Origin: Chelonoidis abingdonii
Taxonomy: Eukaryota; Chordata; Testudines; Testudinidae
DNA: 64,000 nucleotides
Direction: 5' to 3'
Assembly: GCF_003597395.2 (NCBI RefSeq)
Contig: NC_133770.1
Coordinates: forward strand, 30,194,646-30,258,645
The notes below the pieces were generated by a model, which worked only from the letters and a program-made list of their open reading frames with translations, ran no database searches and was not told where the DNA came from. A program made the translations under genes and the position numbers. How positions within the stretch are numbered: position 1 is the first letter of the stretch; each line of letters starts with the position of its first letter. Shown here in pieces: positions 35,097 through 46,783 of the stretch.

Positions 35097-35576
35097 TAGG
35101 GCCCTACCAAATTCATGGCCATGGAAAAACACTGCATGGACCATGAAGTCTGGTCTCTTTCCTCACCCCACTCATGAAATCTGGTCTTTTGTGTGCTTTT
35201 ATACTATACTATACAGATTTCATGGGGGGAACAAGTATTTCTCAAATTGGCGGCCCTGACCCAAAAGGGAGTTTCAGGGGGCAGAGGGTATCACTCTCAC
35301 TTCTGCATTGCCTTCAAAGCTAGGCAGCCAGAGAGTGGCGGCTGTTGGCTGGGCATCCAGCTCTGAAGGCGGCAGCTCAGAAGCAGTACTGCAACCCCTC
35401 TACAATAGCCTTGTGACTCCCCCCACCAACTTCTTCTTTTTTGGCTCAGGACCCGTACAGTTAAAACACAGTGAAATTTTAGATTTAAATAGTTGAAATC
35501 ATGAAATTTATGATTTTTTAAAAATCCTGTGACACTGAAATTGGCCAAAATACACTGTGAATTTGGTAGGGCCGTA
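35097..35576. mobile_element. TA-flanked fold-back element, about 480 bp
   Basis: The left end TAGGGCCCTACCAAATTCAT and right end GAATTTGGTAGGGCCGTA are inverted repeats. Inside, a hAT-like scrap reads TTTCTCAAATTGGCGGCCC. I recognise this as a turtle composite in which a TTTCTCAAA-type hAT MITE sits within a TA-flanked fold-back. Confidence 0.7.
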
Positions 35577-35904
35577 GCAGTTAGTTAACACAAGCTTCCT
35601 GCCATTTATATTCTAATACCAGAAAATACTCATAGCTTTCCTCTCCTTCTTTCATATTTTTGGTTCAGCTTGGTGCTTTCTTAGAGATGGTAATAGCATG
35701 TTCTGAGATGTTTGTGTAGGTGGAAGGAGACCAGAAACATTGTAACGTAGTCTTTCATAGAATCCTGGTTTGCTATGTTCAGTAGCACTTCCTAGGGATT
35801 TTAGATCGTTCTGTATAAAAAATCCCATTGTTCCTCTCAGTTGAGATTTGTATGCTGTGGAAATAGTTGTTAGTACTACTTAGTTTTTCTACAGAATATT
35901 TTGT
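35577..35904. other. Intron spacer, nothing recognised
   Basis: AT-rich, no feature recognised. Confidence 0.4.
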
Positions 35905-36067
35905 CCTTAGAACTCAAAGTGCTTTACAATGCAGGCTAAGTCTTATTCCCATTCTATAGATGAGAAAACTGACACCCAGAGAAGTGAAGTGACTTCTCCA
36001 GGGTCACGCAGCAACTTCAGCTGCAGAGCTAAGAATAGAATCCAGTCTCTTGACTGTTAGACTCATT
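35905..36067 (+). mobile_element. MIR SINE, sense
   Basis: The sequence AAAGTGCTTTACAATGCAGG, CCCATTCTATAGATGAGAAA, CTGACACCCAGAGAAGTG and CAGGGTCACGCAGC follows the MIR core and tail. A hAT MITE has landed a few bases past its end. Confidence 0.8.
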
Positions 36068-36075
36068 CCTTATCC

Positions 36076-36581
36076 CAGGGGTGGGCAAACTACGGCCTGT
36101 GGGCTGGATTTGGCCCATCACGGCTTTGGATCCAGCCCATGGGATTGCCACCCGTGTGGTGCTGCAGAGCTAAGGCAGGCTCCCTGGCCCCGTGCTGCTC
36201 CCGGAAGTGGCCGGTACCACATCCCTGTGGCCCCAGGAGTAGAGGAGGGGCAGATGGCTCCGTGCACTGCCCTTGCCTGCAGGCACCACCCTCTGCAGCT
36301 CCAATTGGCCGGGACCAGGGAACTGTGGCCAATGGGAGCTTCAGGGGAGGTACCTGCAGGTGAGGGCAGTGTGTGGCGCCTTCTGCCACCACTCCTTGCA
36401 CCCCAACCTCCTACTTTGAGCCCCCTCGTACACCCTACACTTCTCCTGTGCCCCAACCCTTTGCCCTGAGCCCCTTCCTGCACACCTTCCCATCCTCCTA
36501 CCCCATCCTTACACTCATGGCCCTGCATGCAATTTCACCACCTAGATGTGGCACTCAGGCCAAAAAGTTTGCCCACCCCTA
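36076..36581. mobile_element. hAT MITE, 506 bp, near-perfect TSD
   Basis: The ends are CAGGGGTGGGCAAACT and AGTTTGCCCACCCCTA. Flanks CCTTATCC (36068-36075) and CTTTATCC (36582-36589) match at 7 of 8. The left arm carries GGCCTGTGGGCTGGATTTGG, shared with the copy near 62037. GC-rich interior frames are non-coding by my reading. Confidence 0.88.
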
Positions 36582-36589
36582 CTTTATCC

Positions 36590-38135
36590 ACTCGACCGTA
36601 TGCCCCATAAAGAAGGAGTGGATGAAAATCCAAAGCTCCAAGTCAGACTGAGATAACTTGATAAAATTTTGCTTGAGGGACAGTCTGTATTTTTAGTTAA
36701 TGCTGTTGTGTGGGAAATAAGAATATATTCAGGTATTGATCCCAAGTGAGCAAGAGAAGAAGTTTAAGAAATCATTACTTGTGTGGACTCTGTCTTCTGC
36801 ACAAGAGTGAGTAGGTTTATATATATATTTGATAATCTGTAAAAGTCAGACGCCATGCCTGAATGCCCTTTACCAGCCAAAGTAAACTTAGCATTTTAAA
36901 TTAGGACTTCTTGCTATTAAAATGAGATCCAAGGAATAACCAGTTAATTGACCATGACTGCCAGTTCAATTCAGTGGATTGTGTTAGGTTTTTAGGCACA
37001 GCTCTAGTTCTGAAATGGGCTAATGATCAATATATGTTGTTTAACATGAGAAAATGAATAAGCACTAATTTTGTAATGAGCACTGAAACTGTCAGTGTAA
37101 TGTGAGAAATTAAAAAGTAATTTATTGTTACTGTTGAAACTGAATATGGAGGGAAAAATTAGCATTACTTTCTGTTCCATAAATAATACCCTCTTCGCCT
37201 TCTGTGTTCGTTTTTAGAAATGTGACATAGCCCAGATGTCCAAATTTCAACTTTGATGGCCTTTCATTGTATGAAGTCATCACAGTGAAGTAGGAAAGCC
37301 ATCAGATTCTTTGTCTACAAAGAAAAGAAAGTGTTCCACTAAGCAGAGCTTACTTAGTATTATATATTGCTGCCGTTCACAGGTAGTAGTGGGAAGTATT
37401 ATGCAGCCTCTAGAGGAGGGTGTGTGTGTGTGTGTGTGTGTGTACAAAAAAAAAGTACATATACTTGTGTAAAAAGGAAAAATATGCTGATGTGGCAAGG
37501 TACCCGAGTTTCTCTTGGAGTTTCTCCTAAAGCCGTGGAACTCCAATTTTTTCATCCATAATGTACAAAAATGCCCAGAAATTCATCCAACAGTCCACCA
37601 TATCCTCAAATCCAAAGAATAATTTTTTGACCATTTTGTGGGTTGCAGATCGTAGAAGATGAAGGGGCAAGATTTGGTTGATGCCATGGAGTGAAAGGGT
37701 CTCTCAGTCCTCTTTGCTTTCCCCTGGGTTTGTGCAGTGCTCAGCTCTGAGGGTTAAGAAGATTTGCTCCATAGGTTCTTGAAGCTCCCCACTTCACTTG
37801 TTTTGGAGCCAAATGGTGCACGAGACAGGGCGTAAGGAGCAGCTCTAGGATTGGGAGGTGGGAGGGAGGGATAGAATCAGCAGTCGGAAAAGGGAAAGTC
37901 AGTGAGCTAGTCTTTCCTGCCCTTGAGCAGGACCTTCACAGGGTCCTGGTGGCCCAGGGATTTTAGAGGTCACAGCCACCAGCTCACATATCAGGTCCCC
38001 CCTCACACCACCATTTGAGAATGGCTGTTCTGTGATGTGTGTGAGCACTTTGAACTCCGATGAAAAGTCCCCATCTTGTAGAGTTAGGTCTTCAGAGAGC
38101 AGTTCAGTGTGCTTATGTTCAAATAACTATTGCTG
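36590..38135. other. Intron spacer with a TG microsatellite
   Basis: AT-rich with a (TG)n tract at 37420-37443. No exon or transposon is recognised. Confidence 0.4.
37420..37443 (+). repeat. (TG)n microsatellite
   Basis: About 12 uninterrupted TG units followed by an A run. Confidence 0.95.
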
Positions 38136-38810
38136 AATGCAAAAAGAGTCCTTGTGGCACCTTAGAGACTAACACATTTTTTTGGGCATAAGCTTTCATG
38201 GGCTAGAACGCACTTCATCAGATGTATGGAGTAAAAGATACAGGAGCAGGTATAAATACATGAAAGGATATGGGTTACTTTATCAAGTGTTAAGTCAGTC
38301 TAACAAGAGAACTCAATTAACAGCAGGATACCAAAGGAGGAGAAATAACTTTTGAAGTGGTAAGAGAGTGGCCTATTACAGACAGTTGACAAGAAGGTGT
38401 GAGTATCCGTAAGGAGAAATTAGTATTGGGGAAATTAAGTTTAGGTTTTGTAATGACCCAACCACTCCCAGTTTTTATTCAGGCCTAATCTGGTGGTATC
38501 TAGTTTGCAAATTAATTCCAGTTCTGCAGCGTCACGTTGGAGTCTGTTTCTGAAGTTTTTTTTGTTGAAGAATTTCTACTTTGAGGTCTGTTATTGAATG
38601 ACCAGAGAGATTGAAGTGTTCTCCTATTGTTGAATGCTTACACATGCGTAAACTTTTTCTTCTTGCAGCTGAAGTATTTGTTGCACGGTGGATCTTATTT
38701 GGAATTCCATCAGAGATATGAAGTAAATGAGATGTAATTTGAACTATATTATTTGCTCTTGCTAGGTTTTTGGGCTGTGGAAAGTAGTTAGAATCCATCT
38801 GATATTAAAA
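38136..38810 (-). mobile_element. Penelope-like retroelement 3' end, antisense
   Basis: The + strand starts with the well-known reptile tail (AAGAGTCCTTGTGGCACC, TTAGAGACTAAC, GCATAAGCTTTCATGGGC). The minus strand upstream encodes the end of a GIY-YIG endonuclease-type ORF. Only the 3' end is present, as expected of 5' truncation. Confidence 0.7.
38433..38800 (-). pseudogene. Penelope-like ORF C terminus with GIY-YIG-type tail
   Basis: The minus strand reads STIGEHFNLSGHSITDLKVE, then after one frame change AAELELICKLDTTRLGLNKN and WEWLGHYKT before a stop near 38433. The GEHFN-x-x-GHS-x-x-DLKV motif followed by a Leu/Lys-rich block and GLN is the C-terminal half of the GIY-YIG nuclease found at the end of Penelope-like reverse transcriptases. 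The GIY and YIG residues and the RT are missing. The frameshift near 38545 breaks the frame. Confidence 0.7.
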
Positions 38811-41800
38811 GCTGTTTGTGGCTTTTCTTTGGCACCTGAAAGTTTGTTCTGAAAGTTCCCTCCCATAGAACAGAGGTAGACATGGAAATGAATACATTTA
38901 TTGGCAAATTTTCAGATGTATTATAGTTTTAAAATTAACTATTATTTTCACTTCAGCCTGTTACCATTCTTCAATGTTTGTGGTTTCTTTTGTGCTATGT
39001 TGTTGAACAGATAGTTCTGGTACACACTCCGGGCTGATTATTTTGTGTTGTTTTTAATATATGTATGCTTTTGCCATAAAAGTGTTATCTGTTGTGAAAA
39101 TATTCAGGAATAGTACAGATAACACTTCTATGTTACATACATACTACAGCACAGTATGTAATGTATTCTTATATTCCAGACAATTTTAAACAGCTATTAG
39201 AAAAATGTGCTTGCATTTACTGTTTGAAGTATTGTAAAAGTAAAGCAATCATTAATAGAATTGGAAATTTGAAACCTCTAAAACATTGTAACTCTTTTTG
39301 AAGTTGTTGTTGTATGTAAGAAAACCCCCAATAATTTCAGACAAGAATTACTTGATGCAATGAAATTTAATATTAAAAAAATCACACTTTTATAAGGGTA
39401 ATATTGACAACGCACACAAACTCTAATGGCTTTATTTTAATAAATGACGTCTAATTTTGGGTTCCTACAATTTTAGAAATTTTCAATCCACTTTTCAGAA
39501 ATTTTCATCATCTTCCATTGATTTCAGTTTGATAAATAGATGCTAATTGCCTTGGAAAACCAGTCACCCACATTAAAGGTTACACTTGAAAGTTTGTTCC
39601 CAGTTGGTGTTGATCTGAAAGCATGAAGTCAATGTGACTGCATCTTAAAAGGATTTAGTTTAGTTTGTTTCCAGATAAATAAGCTAGCAATTGTAGTGGC
39701 AGCTGATAGGGCTGCTGCCAGCTCCGAGATGAAGGAGTCAGTAGGCATGGGTTCCTATGGTCTGAAAGAAGTAATGTTGGAATTTCTCTTAGCAGTGAGT
39801 GAGCAGTAATGCAAATGCTGCTCTCTGCTGGTCACCTCAAGACATTTTAACAACCAGGAAGCATTTTGTTTTAATTACGCAAATATATTATGGAATATAC
39901 ATCTGTATGTATTGAAAGGAACAGTATGCTGATGTCATGACCAGATAATACAGCAATGAGCATCATATAAAAAATAAGTATATTAATAAAGGGAGGACTG
40001 AGATTAGATTGTTTTTAAAACTTGTACGTGTTGTGAAAGTCACAATAAAATGCTTTAAACTGGGAAGTCTTAGGAAACTTATTTCTGTTGTCCCAACACA
40101 TATATCATTTTCTGAACTGAGAAGCTGTAATTGCCTTCCTCTTGAACAGGTTGAATTAAAAATATTCCAGAAAACAAGCAGTTTTACAGTAACTTTCCTT
40201 CATGACTAGAAACTCCATTGTACTCCTTTGTACTCTTTTGGAAAGGATAGACTTTTATGAAAACAGTACATACAAATATTTAGAACTAAAGGAGTAGGAA
40301 ATCATTTTCTGTGCCATTAACAGACATAATTTCCATTGCTTTTTCCTATATATTCTATCCTCTGCATATGGTTCTTTTTTCCATTATCTGGGAGAATACA
40401 ATCATTTAGTTATAAAATAATAAAAGGTTACTTACAGTGATGACATTCTCAGTTTATCCTGAGTATGTCTTATTTTTCTATGTAATCAATGTGGAATAAA
40501 CAAAATGTAAACCACTTACTAGCTTTGTTGGACTATCTGTTCTTGTGTTCACTTTCTAGGTGAATGTTCGCTTAACAAAATATTTATCTTCTTTAATTAT
40601 AGAAGAACTCTGAGGTGGAAAGTGAAGTGTTGACAAATGTAAAATTTAAGTAGTTTTCAGAGCACAGCTAGGTAGAATATTTAACTGGGTGGGGTACACA
40701 GGAAATAGGAGAACTGACTTGCTTAGACTTGAGGAGTGTGGTGCAATGATTACACGGCTGTATTATTGCATTGAATTTCAAGTTTAGCATTAGCTAAATT
40801 GAATGAAGTGAACTGGCCAGATCTGCACATTGTTTGAACTATGCTAAAAACATCCACATAGCTTTTACAAAATAATTGCGCCTTACTGATTTACCCTTCC
40901 CAAAAGAACTAAATTGTTCTAGAGCAGTGTAATTTAACCTGTTGCCGTAATAAAATGCAACTTGATACCTGTTGTGTTGAAAACTTAAAAAATTCATTGA
41001 ACTCTGAAGTTAGCATCAACTAGCGAGTGAATATAATTGTCAGTTCTAAAAATCGTAGTTCTGAGTAGCTAAGTATGAGTTTAAAAAAACCTAATTCTAC
41101 TTCGAAGAGTTAAATTTAAACTTTCACCAAAATATTATTGTGCTGAGTAGCCATATGTGTAAAATTGTAATTGCCTCTAAGTAGATATTGCTATAAAAAT
41201 ATTTTCCTGAGAAAATTTCTTAAACAATTTTCTGAATACCATTTTAAAATATATTTAGTTCTTGGTATTGGTCCATTTTAAAAAGTAGCATTTCCACTTA
41301 AGATTCCATGTATTTGCATCCTCACTGTTTTTCAGATTTTTAAAAAAGGGCTTATTTGGTCTAGGTATTGCAGCAGGACAGCTTTAAACCATAATCTTTT
41401 ATAGATGTATTTTTTATACACAGCAAATAATGTGACACACAGCCTGATAGACACACATCAGATATTTGTATACGTTCAGAATGGAGCACCTTGAGAATTT
41501 TTATTGCAGCATTGGTGTTAGCTGATTTGTAATAGAATTCCTGCATACTTAATTGTGCTGGGTAAAAAATCACTTTCCATGTGGGCTGAGCAGAGTACAG
41601 CTTCAAGAGTCACTACTGGAGAAATCTCTGATTGGAGAGATTTCATTTTAGGACACTATACTGTAGTGCTTCTTGCTTATTCACTGTAATCCAGACATAC
41701 GATGACACAGAATGCCTTTCAGAGTGTCCCAAAGGACTGATCAGAAGGGTTTGCCACTTGCTATGAAAACTCACTGAGTGCTGAAGGCCAGGTTATGGTC

Positions 41801-41993
41801 CAGTAAGTCTTCCATCTAAGCTAAAATAATATTTTCAGTAATTCTTCCAATAATTTACTTTGGAGGTGTTTTATTAACATTAGATAAGAAATACTCAGTG
41901 TTGTCCCTAGTTGGTCAAGATATGCGGTGTCACACTTGCAGTCATGCTGAAGAGAGTGGCACTGTATTTGAGTGCAACTGAAGGCAGAATTTA
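38811..41993. other. Intron spacer, nothing recognised
   Basis: A 3.2-kb AT-rich block. I find no gene or recognisable element. It could hold conserved non-coding sequence, which cannot be judged from one genome. Confidence 0.4.
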
Positions 41994-42001
41994 GTCTAGT
42001 G

Positions 42002-42285
42002 CAGGGTTTCTCAAACTTCATTGCACCGTGACCCATTTCTGGCAACCAAAATTATTACACGACCCTGGGAAGGGGGACCGAAGCCCAAGCCCCACCATCT
42101 TGGGCGGGGGGGAGGGGGGGGCAAAGCACAAGCACCGCTGCCCTGCGTGGTGCCAAAGCTTGAGGGCTTCAGCTGTGGGAAGTGTGTCTCAGACTTTGGT
42201 TTGAGCCCCGAGCGCCATCAAATACAACACCAGCCCTGATGACCCCATTAAAATGGGATCGCGACCCACAGTTTGCAAACCACTG
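42002..42285. mobile_element. hAT MITE, 284 bp
   Basis: The ends CAGGGTTTCTCAAACTT and CAGTTTGCAAACCACTG are inverted repeats. Flanks GTCTAGTG (41994-42001) and ATCTAGTG (42286-42293) match 7 of 8, fitting an 8-bp hAT duplication. Interior shows TGCACCGTGACCC and GGGATCGCGACCCAC in opposite sense. Confidence 0.88.
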
Positions 42286-42293
42286 ATCTAGTG

Positions 42294-44441
42294 TCTTTTG
42301 AAGGTAGTAAATACTATGGATGGGCTCAAGCTACATCATTTATATCCAGGTTTTGAATATTTCCGAAGCTGAGGTTTTTGGACCAGTTGTTTGTTTATTC
42401 TGCTGTATAATATAGAGAGAGGCCATTGCCAAAGTTAGGACTCAGCTCTGGATTTCAGTTACTCACAAAGTTCAGTGGTGGTAGGATCTTGTGTTTTCAT
42501 TTGGCCGTATCTATTTCTAGAAACTACAATCTTTTCCATTGCTCAAAAGGCGTGTAGATAAACGTTGTAAAATGTGGAGTAATCACAGGGAGCAAAGGAG
42601 AATCGAGAAATGAGTATCTCATCATGGTGTAGAGAAAACTTAAATGAAAAGGTTTATTGTTGTTTCATATTTACTTAGCAGATCTTGTCTGTGTAAGCTC
42701 TTGCCAAACTCATTTTAGGTATTTCTTGGTCTAGTTTTGCTGACCTATATTTTGTGTTAGTAACTTGTCAAACAGGAAGAGCCACAATAGACTCAGCTCA
42801 GGTTTTGTGGAATAAACTATAAAATATATGCAGTGCATGAAATTCAGTTTTTTTTTTCTTTGACATTTCTCACAGAAGAGAAAAGCACTTTTCAAAATGA
42901 AATACTTGCTGATTGGCAGAAGAATGCAGCTTGTATCTTAGCTGCATGGGTTGGGCATACGATGTAGCATAAGGGCAGCAATTGTGTTTTTGATGTTGTC
43001 ATTCCATTATAGATCCTGTAATTTTGTGTGTTTGCTATGTTGCCCTTTTATTAACATGGACACTGTCTGAGAACAGGATAAACCTCCAGAAATACCAGAG
43101 TTCAGCTTAATGCTGGCTGTCCTTGTGGATTTAGCCACTCTTGCATCTGTACCCTGTCTGTAATATCCCCATTTTACAGACAGGAAACAGAGGCTAGGGG
43201 GGAGGTTAAGCGATTTTGCCAAGAACAGTTAGGCTTCAGATGATGGAGTTGAAGAGGCAGGTTGGTTCTTGTTTGTTGTAAAACAGTTCTTTCTCATTTC
43301 CAGATTGCAATAAAGTTTGGCTTGTATCTCAAATCCCAGTTGAGTCTTTGAGCTGGGGTAATGAGTCACTGTAATAAGTGACTTGTTATGTTTTGAAGTG
43401 TTAACCTTATTGTAGCCTGTCAATTCTGTCAAGCCTTAAAAACCAAGCTGTTTGTATTCAATCCTGTGACACTGTTTTTTCGGATACCAGAGGTAGAGAT
43501 GCTTTACATAGTGGGATGTGAGATGAGAAACTGTCTTCCCTACTGTTTACTGGTTTGAAAGTTGAGTTTACAATGGTATGTTTTCTTTGGACTTTGTTCT
43601 AGAGCTTGCCAGATGAGGAACATGAGAACAGTGTGTATAAGCTGATAGCTTTGCCTGATCTTTTTATAAACAATGAAACATTACATGCTCAAATTAAAAA
43701 AAAGCACACATGAATACTCTCTTTGGTATAATCACTTCCGGGTGTATGTGCCCCAAAAGGTCCAATAGCAGCAAGGAGTGTTTTTTTTGTTTTTTTTTTT
43801 TCCATAAAGAAATTTCAGAGAAGAATTTAAAGCAAACTTGAGCTCTCCTGTTTACTGTAGAATTTTCGATATATAGACAAATTACATAGAAATGAAGTGT
43901 TTTCATCTCATTTCACAAACAAAAGTCAAAGTAGGTCACAATCTTAATGTAGAAACTCTCTCTAATCTGTATATATAATTTGGTCTAAAATCTGTCCATT
44001 AAGTTTTATATGTATACACAGTTTTAGCTAAATCTTGTTGCACTTGGCTGATATTAAAAGTATTTCTGGTTGGGTATTTCAGTTGGGTCAACTCAATACT
44101 TAAAATGTTAGGTATATTTCCATAAACAACCTATAATTTGGTATTGCCCCGGCAAATGGGAGGTGGAGCTAGGGAGGAGGGAATGCTGCCCTGTTGTGTA
44201 ATGTTTCTCTAAACAAAGTGTTTCTGGTACATTTATGATGATATGAGAAAATGCTGATATTTGTTAATTAAACAGCTATAAAAATGATGGTACAGTGTTT
44301 GCCAGTATTGTCCAAAGCCCTGTACCTCACAGGAGTGATGTGGTATGTTGAGCTAGTACTTGTAGAAAACTTTATTTTGTATAAGTGATGATGTCACTAG
44401 GGCAGTTAGAGTAAGGGGGAAACTGTGTATTAGGTAAATCA
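42294..44441. other. Intron spacer with a MIR at 43140-43235
   Basis: Apart from the MIR listed separately and an interrupted poly-T (43781-43801), no gene or element is recognised. Confidence 0.4.
43140..43235 (+). mobile_element. MIR SINE fragment, sense
   Basis: The string AATATCCCCATTTTACAGAC, then AGGAAACAGAGGCTAG, AGGTTAAGCGATTTTGCC is MIR core and tail. Confidence 0.8.
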
Positions 44442-44679
44442 GGGTTTGTCTACGGTGGCAATTTACAGCGCTGGAACTTTCTTCCTTAGGTGTGGGAAAA
44501 AACACCCCCTTGAGTGCAGCAAGTTTCAGCGCTGTAAAGCACCAGTGTAGACAGTTTACCAGAGGTGGTGGCTATGCTCCTTATGGAGGTGGTTTTTTAG
44601 AGCGCTGTGCTGCGACCTCACAAGCCACATTAGAGCACTGTGATGTCAGCGCTTTAGCATTGCCAGTGTAGACTAGCCC
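44442..44679. mobile_element. Non-autonomous Harbinger MITE, 238 bp
   Basis: The ends GGGTTTGTCTACGGTGGCAA and ATTGCCAGTGTAGACTAGCCC are inverted repeats (shown in part), flanked by TCA and TTA. Several CAGCGCTG-type octamers lie in the subterminal arms, as in the autonomous copy at 46429-50274. Confidence 0.8.
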
Positions 44680-45101
44680 TTAGTCAAAACTGCAGGGACA
44701 GTATATTCTGGCTTCAAGAATGTTTTTTGTGAAATGTTTTTGCATTTAATAGTTAATAAAGATTTTAAGATCACTAACTGGGATTACATTTCTGAGAAGA
44801 ATAGTATTTAACAAAATACAATTCTAAAATCTGATCTTTGGGATAGGGAGCTAAAGACGTATGGATCTTTCAAATTTAAGTTATATCTGTTCAAAGTACC
44901 CCTTTCCCTGTGGCAGTGGCAGCAGTGGCATGAAACCAAGGCCTATGCATGTTGTGTTTGTGCTGCTGTAAAGTGTGGCTTTGGGGTGTAAAATGCTACT
45001 GTGCATGAGGGCAGGCTAGACTGTGTTACTAATAAAGTTCTTTGTAGCCTTTTGAGGCGGCAAAGAAAGGGAACGTGGGGTACAGCAATGGAGACCTAGA
45101 T

Positions 45102-45263
45102 CAGTGCTTCTCAAGCTATCTGATGTGGGGGACTGGCAATTTTTTTTCCAATGTGCCAGGGACTGGTGCCATATTATTATTCCGTTCGACGCTCTGATGA
45201 GGAAACTCGCTGAGGACCAGCAGCTGATGGCCGGTCCACAGACCACCACTTTGAGAAGCACTG
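45102..45263. mobile_element. hAT MITE, 162 bp
   Basis: The ends CAGTGCTTCTCAAGCT and ACTTTGAGAAGCACTG are inverted repeats. Flanks ACCTAGAT (45094-45101) and ACCTAGAG (45264-45271) match 7 of 8. Non-coding. Confidence 0.88.
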
Positions 45264-45271
45264 ACCTAGAG

Positions 45272-46425
45272 GACAAAGAAGGATGGGAATCAATATGTTG
45301 CAGCAAAGGAAAACAAGTGGAAGTGTAATGGAGAGAGTGGGGGCTGTTTTTCCAGTAAAAGCGCTTGCTTAATAGCATTTCTTTCTACCTTGTAAGAAAA
45401 ATCTCCTTTCAAATATTTTGACCCCCCACCATGTTAAAACAGGGGATATGTGGGTGGGGATGACATTCCTGCCTCCCCAACTCCAGTCCTTTACATATGA
45501 AAATGAGAAGAAAGCCCTTCTTCCAAGACCTCTGCCTCCCACACATCAGTGATTTTTGCCTTGTACCTTTGTCCCTGTTGGTAGCAGTGTAGCTTTGAGT
45601 TTGAAAAACTGATAATTTGAACTGCAGTAGTTTAACTTTTAATAATTTGTAGGCAACTTAAAGTGAAAGTTAATGGTAATTCATAATTTTAATTATTCAA
45701 AAATCCAATTGGGAAGTTGAGATAATGTGGCTGACGATAAGTCCTTTTGAAACCTCATATGCTCCGGCAATTAACCTGAAAAACAGCCTCTGTTTAAAAA
45801 ATTCCACAGTATCCCTGATCTCAGTCAGAGACTGTGTAATACATGCTCTTGATGTCAGATCCATGTGTAACAGATTTGTGACCCACTGCCTAGTAATGTT
45901 ATCGTTATTTGTTCGTTCAGGACCAACAGTGCCCTTGGCATGGACAAGTTACAACCTAGAGACAGCCCCAACCTCAGAGACCTTACCATCTGAGTAAGCC
46001 AGATGCAGAACAGACATTATGACTGGGAAACCCAGAGCTATTAAAACATTTTGAGAGATTTTTGTGAAAACATATGCTTTATTTCCTTCATTTAAGTGGG
46101 GGGTGATACCACAGGAATTTCGAGATGTGTTCATAAAATATTTAGTCCATTCCTACTATAAGACAAGCTTTTGGATGCCCTAGTTTTGGGGGGCCTGTCT
46201 TCAGCCCCCTTTTAAGTATTTCATGTTTAAAAGATGGGTGGTCAGTACTTTCTGAAAATCAGGTCTCTTTAAGGTGTAATATATTGGTTCCCCCAATATT
46301 GAGGCACCCAAACCCATTACTCAGTTTTGAAAACTGTCCACCATATGAAATGTATTGAATTTGTCCTAATGTTAGGCATTGAACAACAGCTCAGAGTGTT
46401 GTCATTGTTACGCAGGTGGGCTAGC
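45272..46425. other. Intron spacer, nothing recognised
   Basis: AT-rich, with no recognised feature before the Harbinger transposon. Confidence 0.4.
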
Positions 46426-46783
46426 TAAGGGTATGGCTACACTTGCAGCTGTACAGCACTGGGAGTTACAGCTATCTTGGTACAGCTGTGTAGGGAAAGC
46501 GCTGCAGTGTGGCCACACTGACAGCTACCAGTGCTGCAGTGTGGCCGCATTTGCAGCGCTGTTGGGAGTGGTGCATTATGGGCAGCTATCCTACAGAGCA
46601 CCTCGTCCCATTTTGGCGCCATGGGTTGTGGGAAGGGGACGGAAGGGTGCGGGTCATTCCGCTTCCTGTCCCAATGCCCCGTGATGCATTGCATCACATC
46701 CCAGCAGTCACTATTTTTCCGTCCACGTTTGGCACCATTGTGACTCTCCCAACGGTTTCTGTGCAGCGCGATTTCTGTGGGAA

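Noticed and set aside
36050..36651. Open frames up to 139 codons on both strands
   Set aside because: Contained in a hAT MITE; not shared with any known protein.
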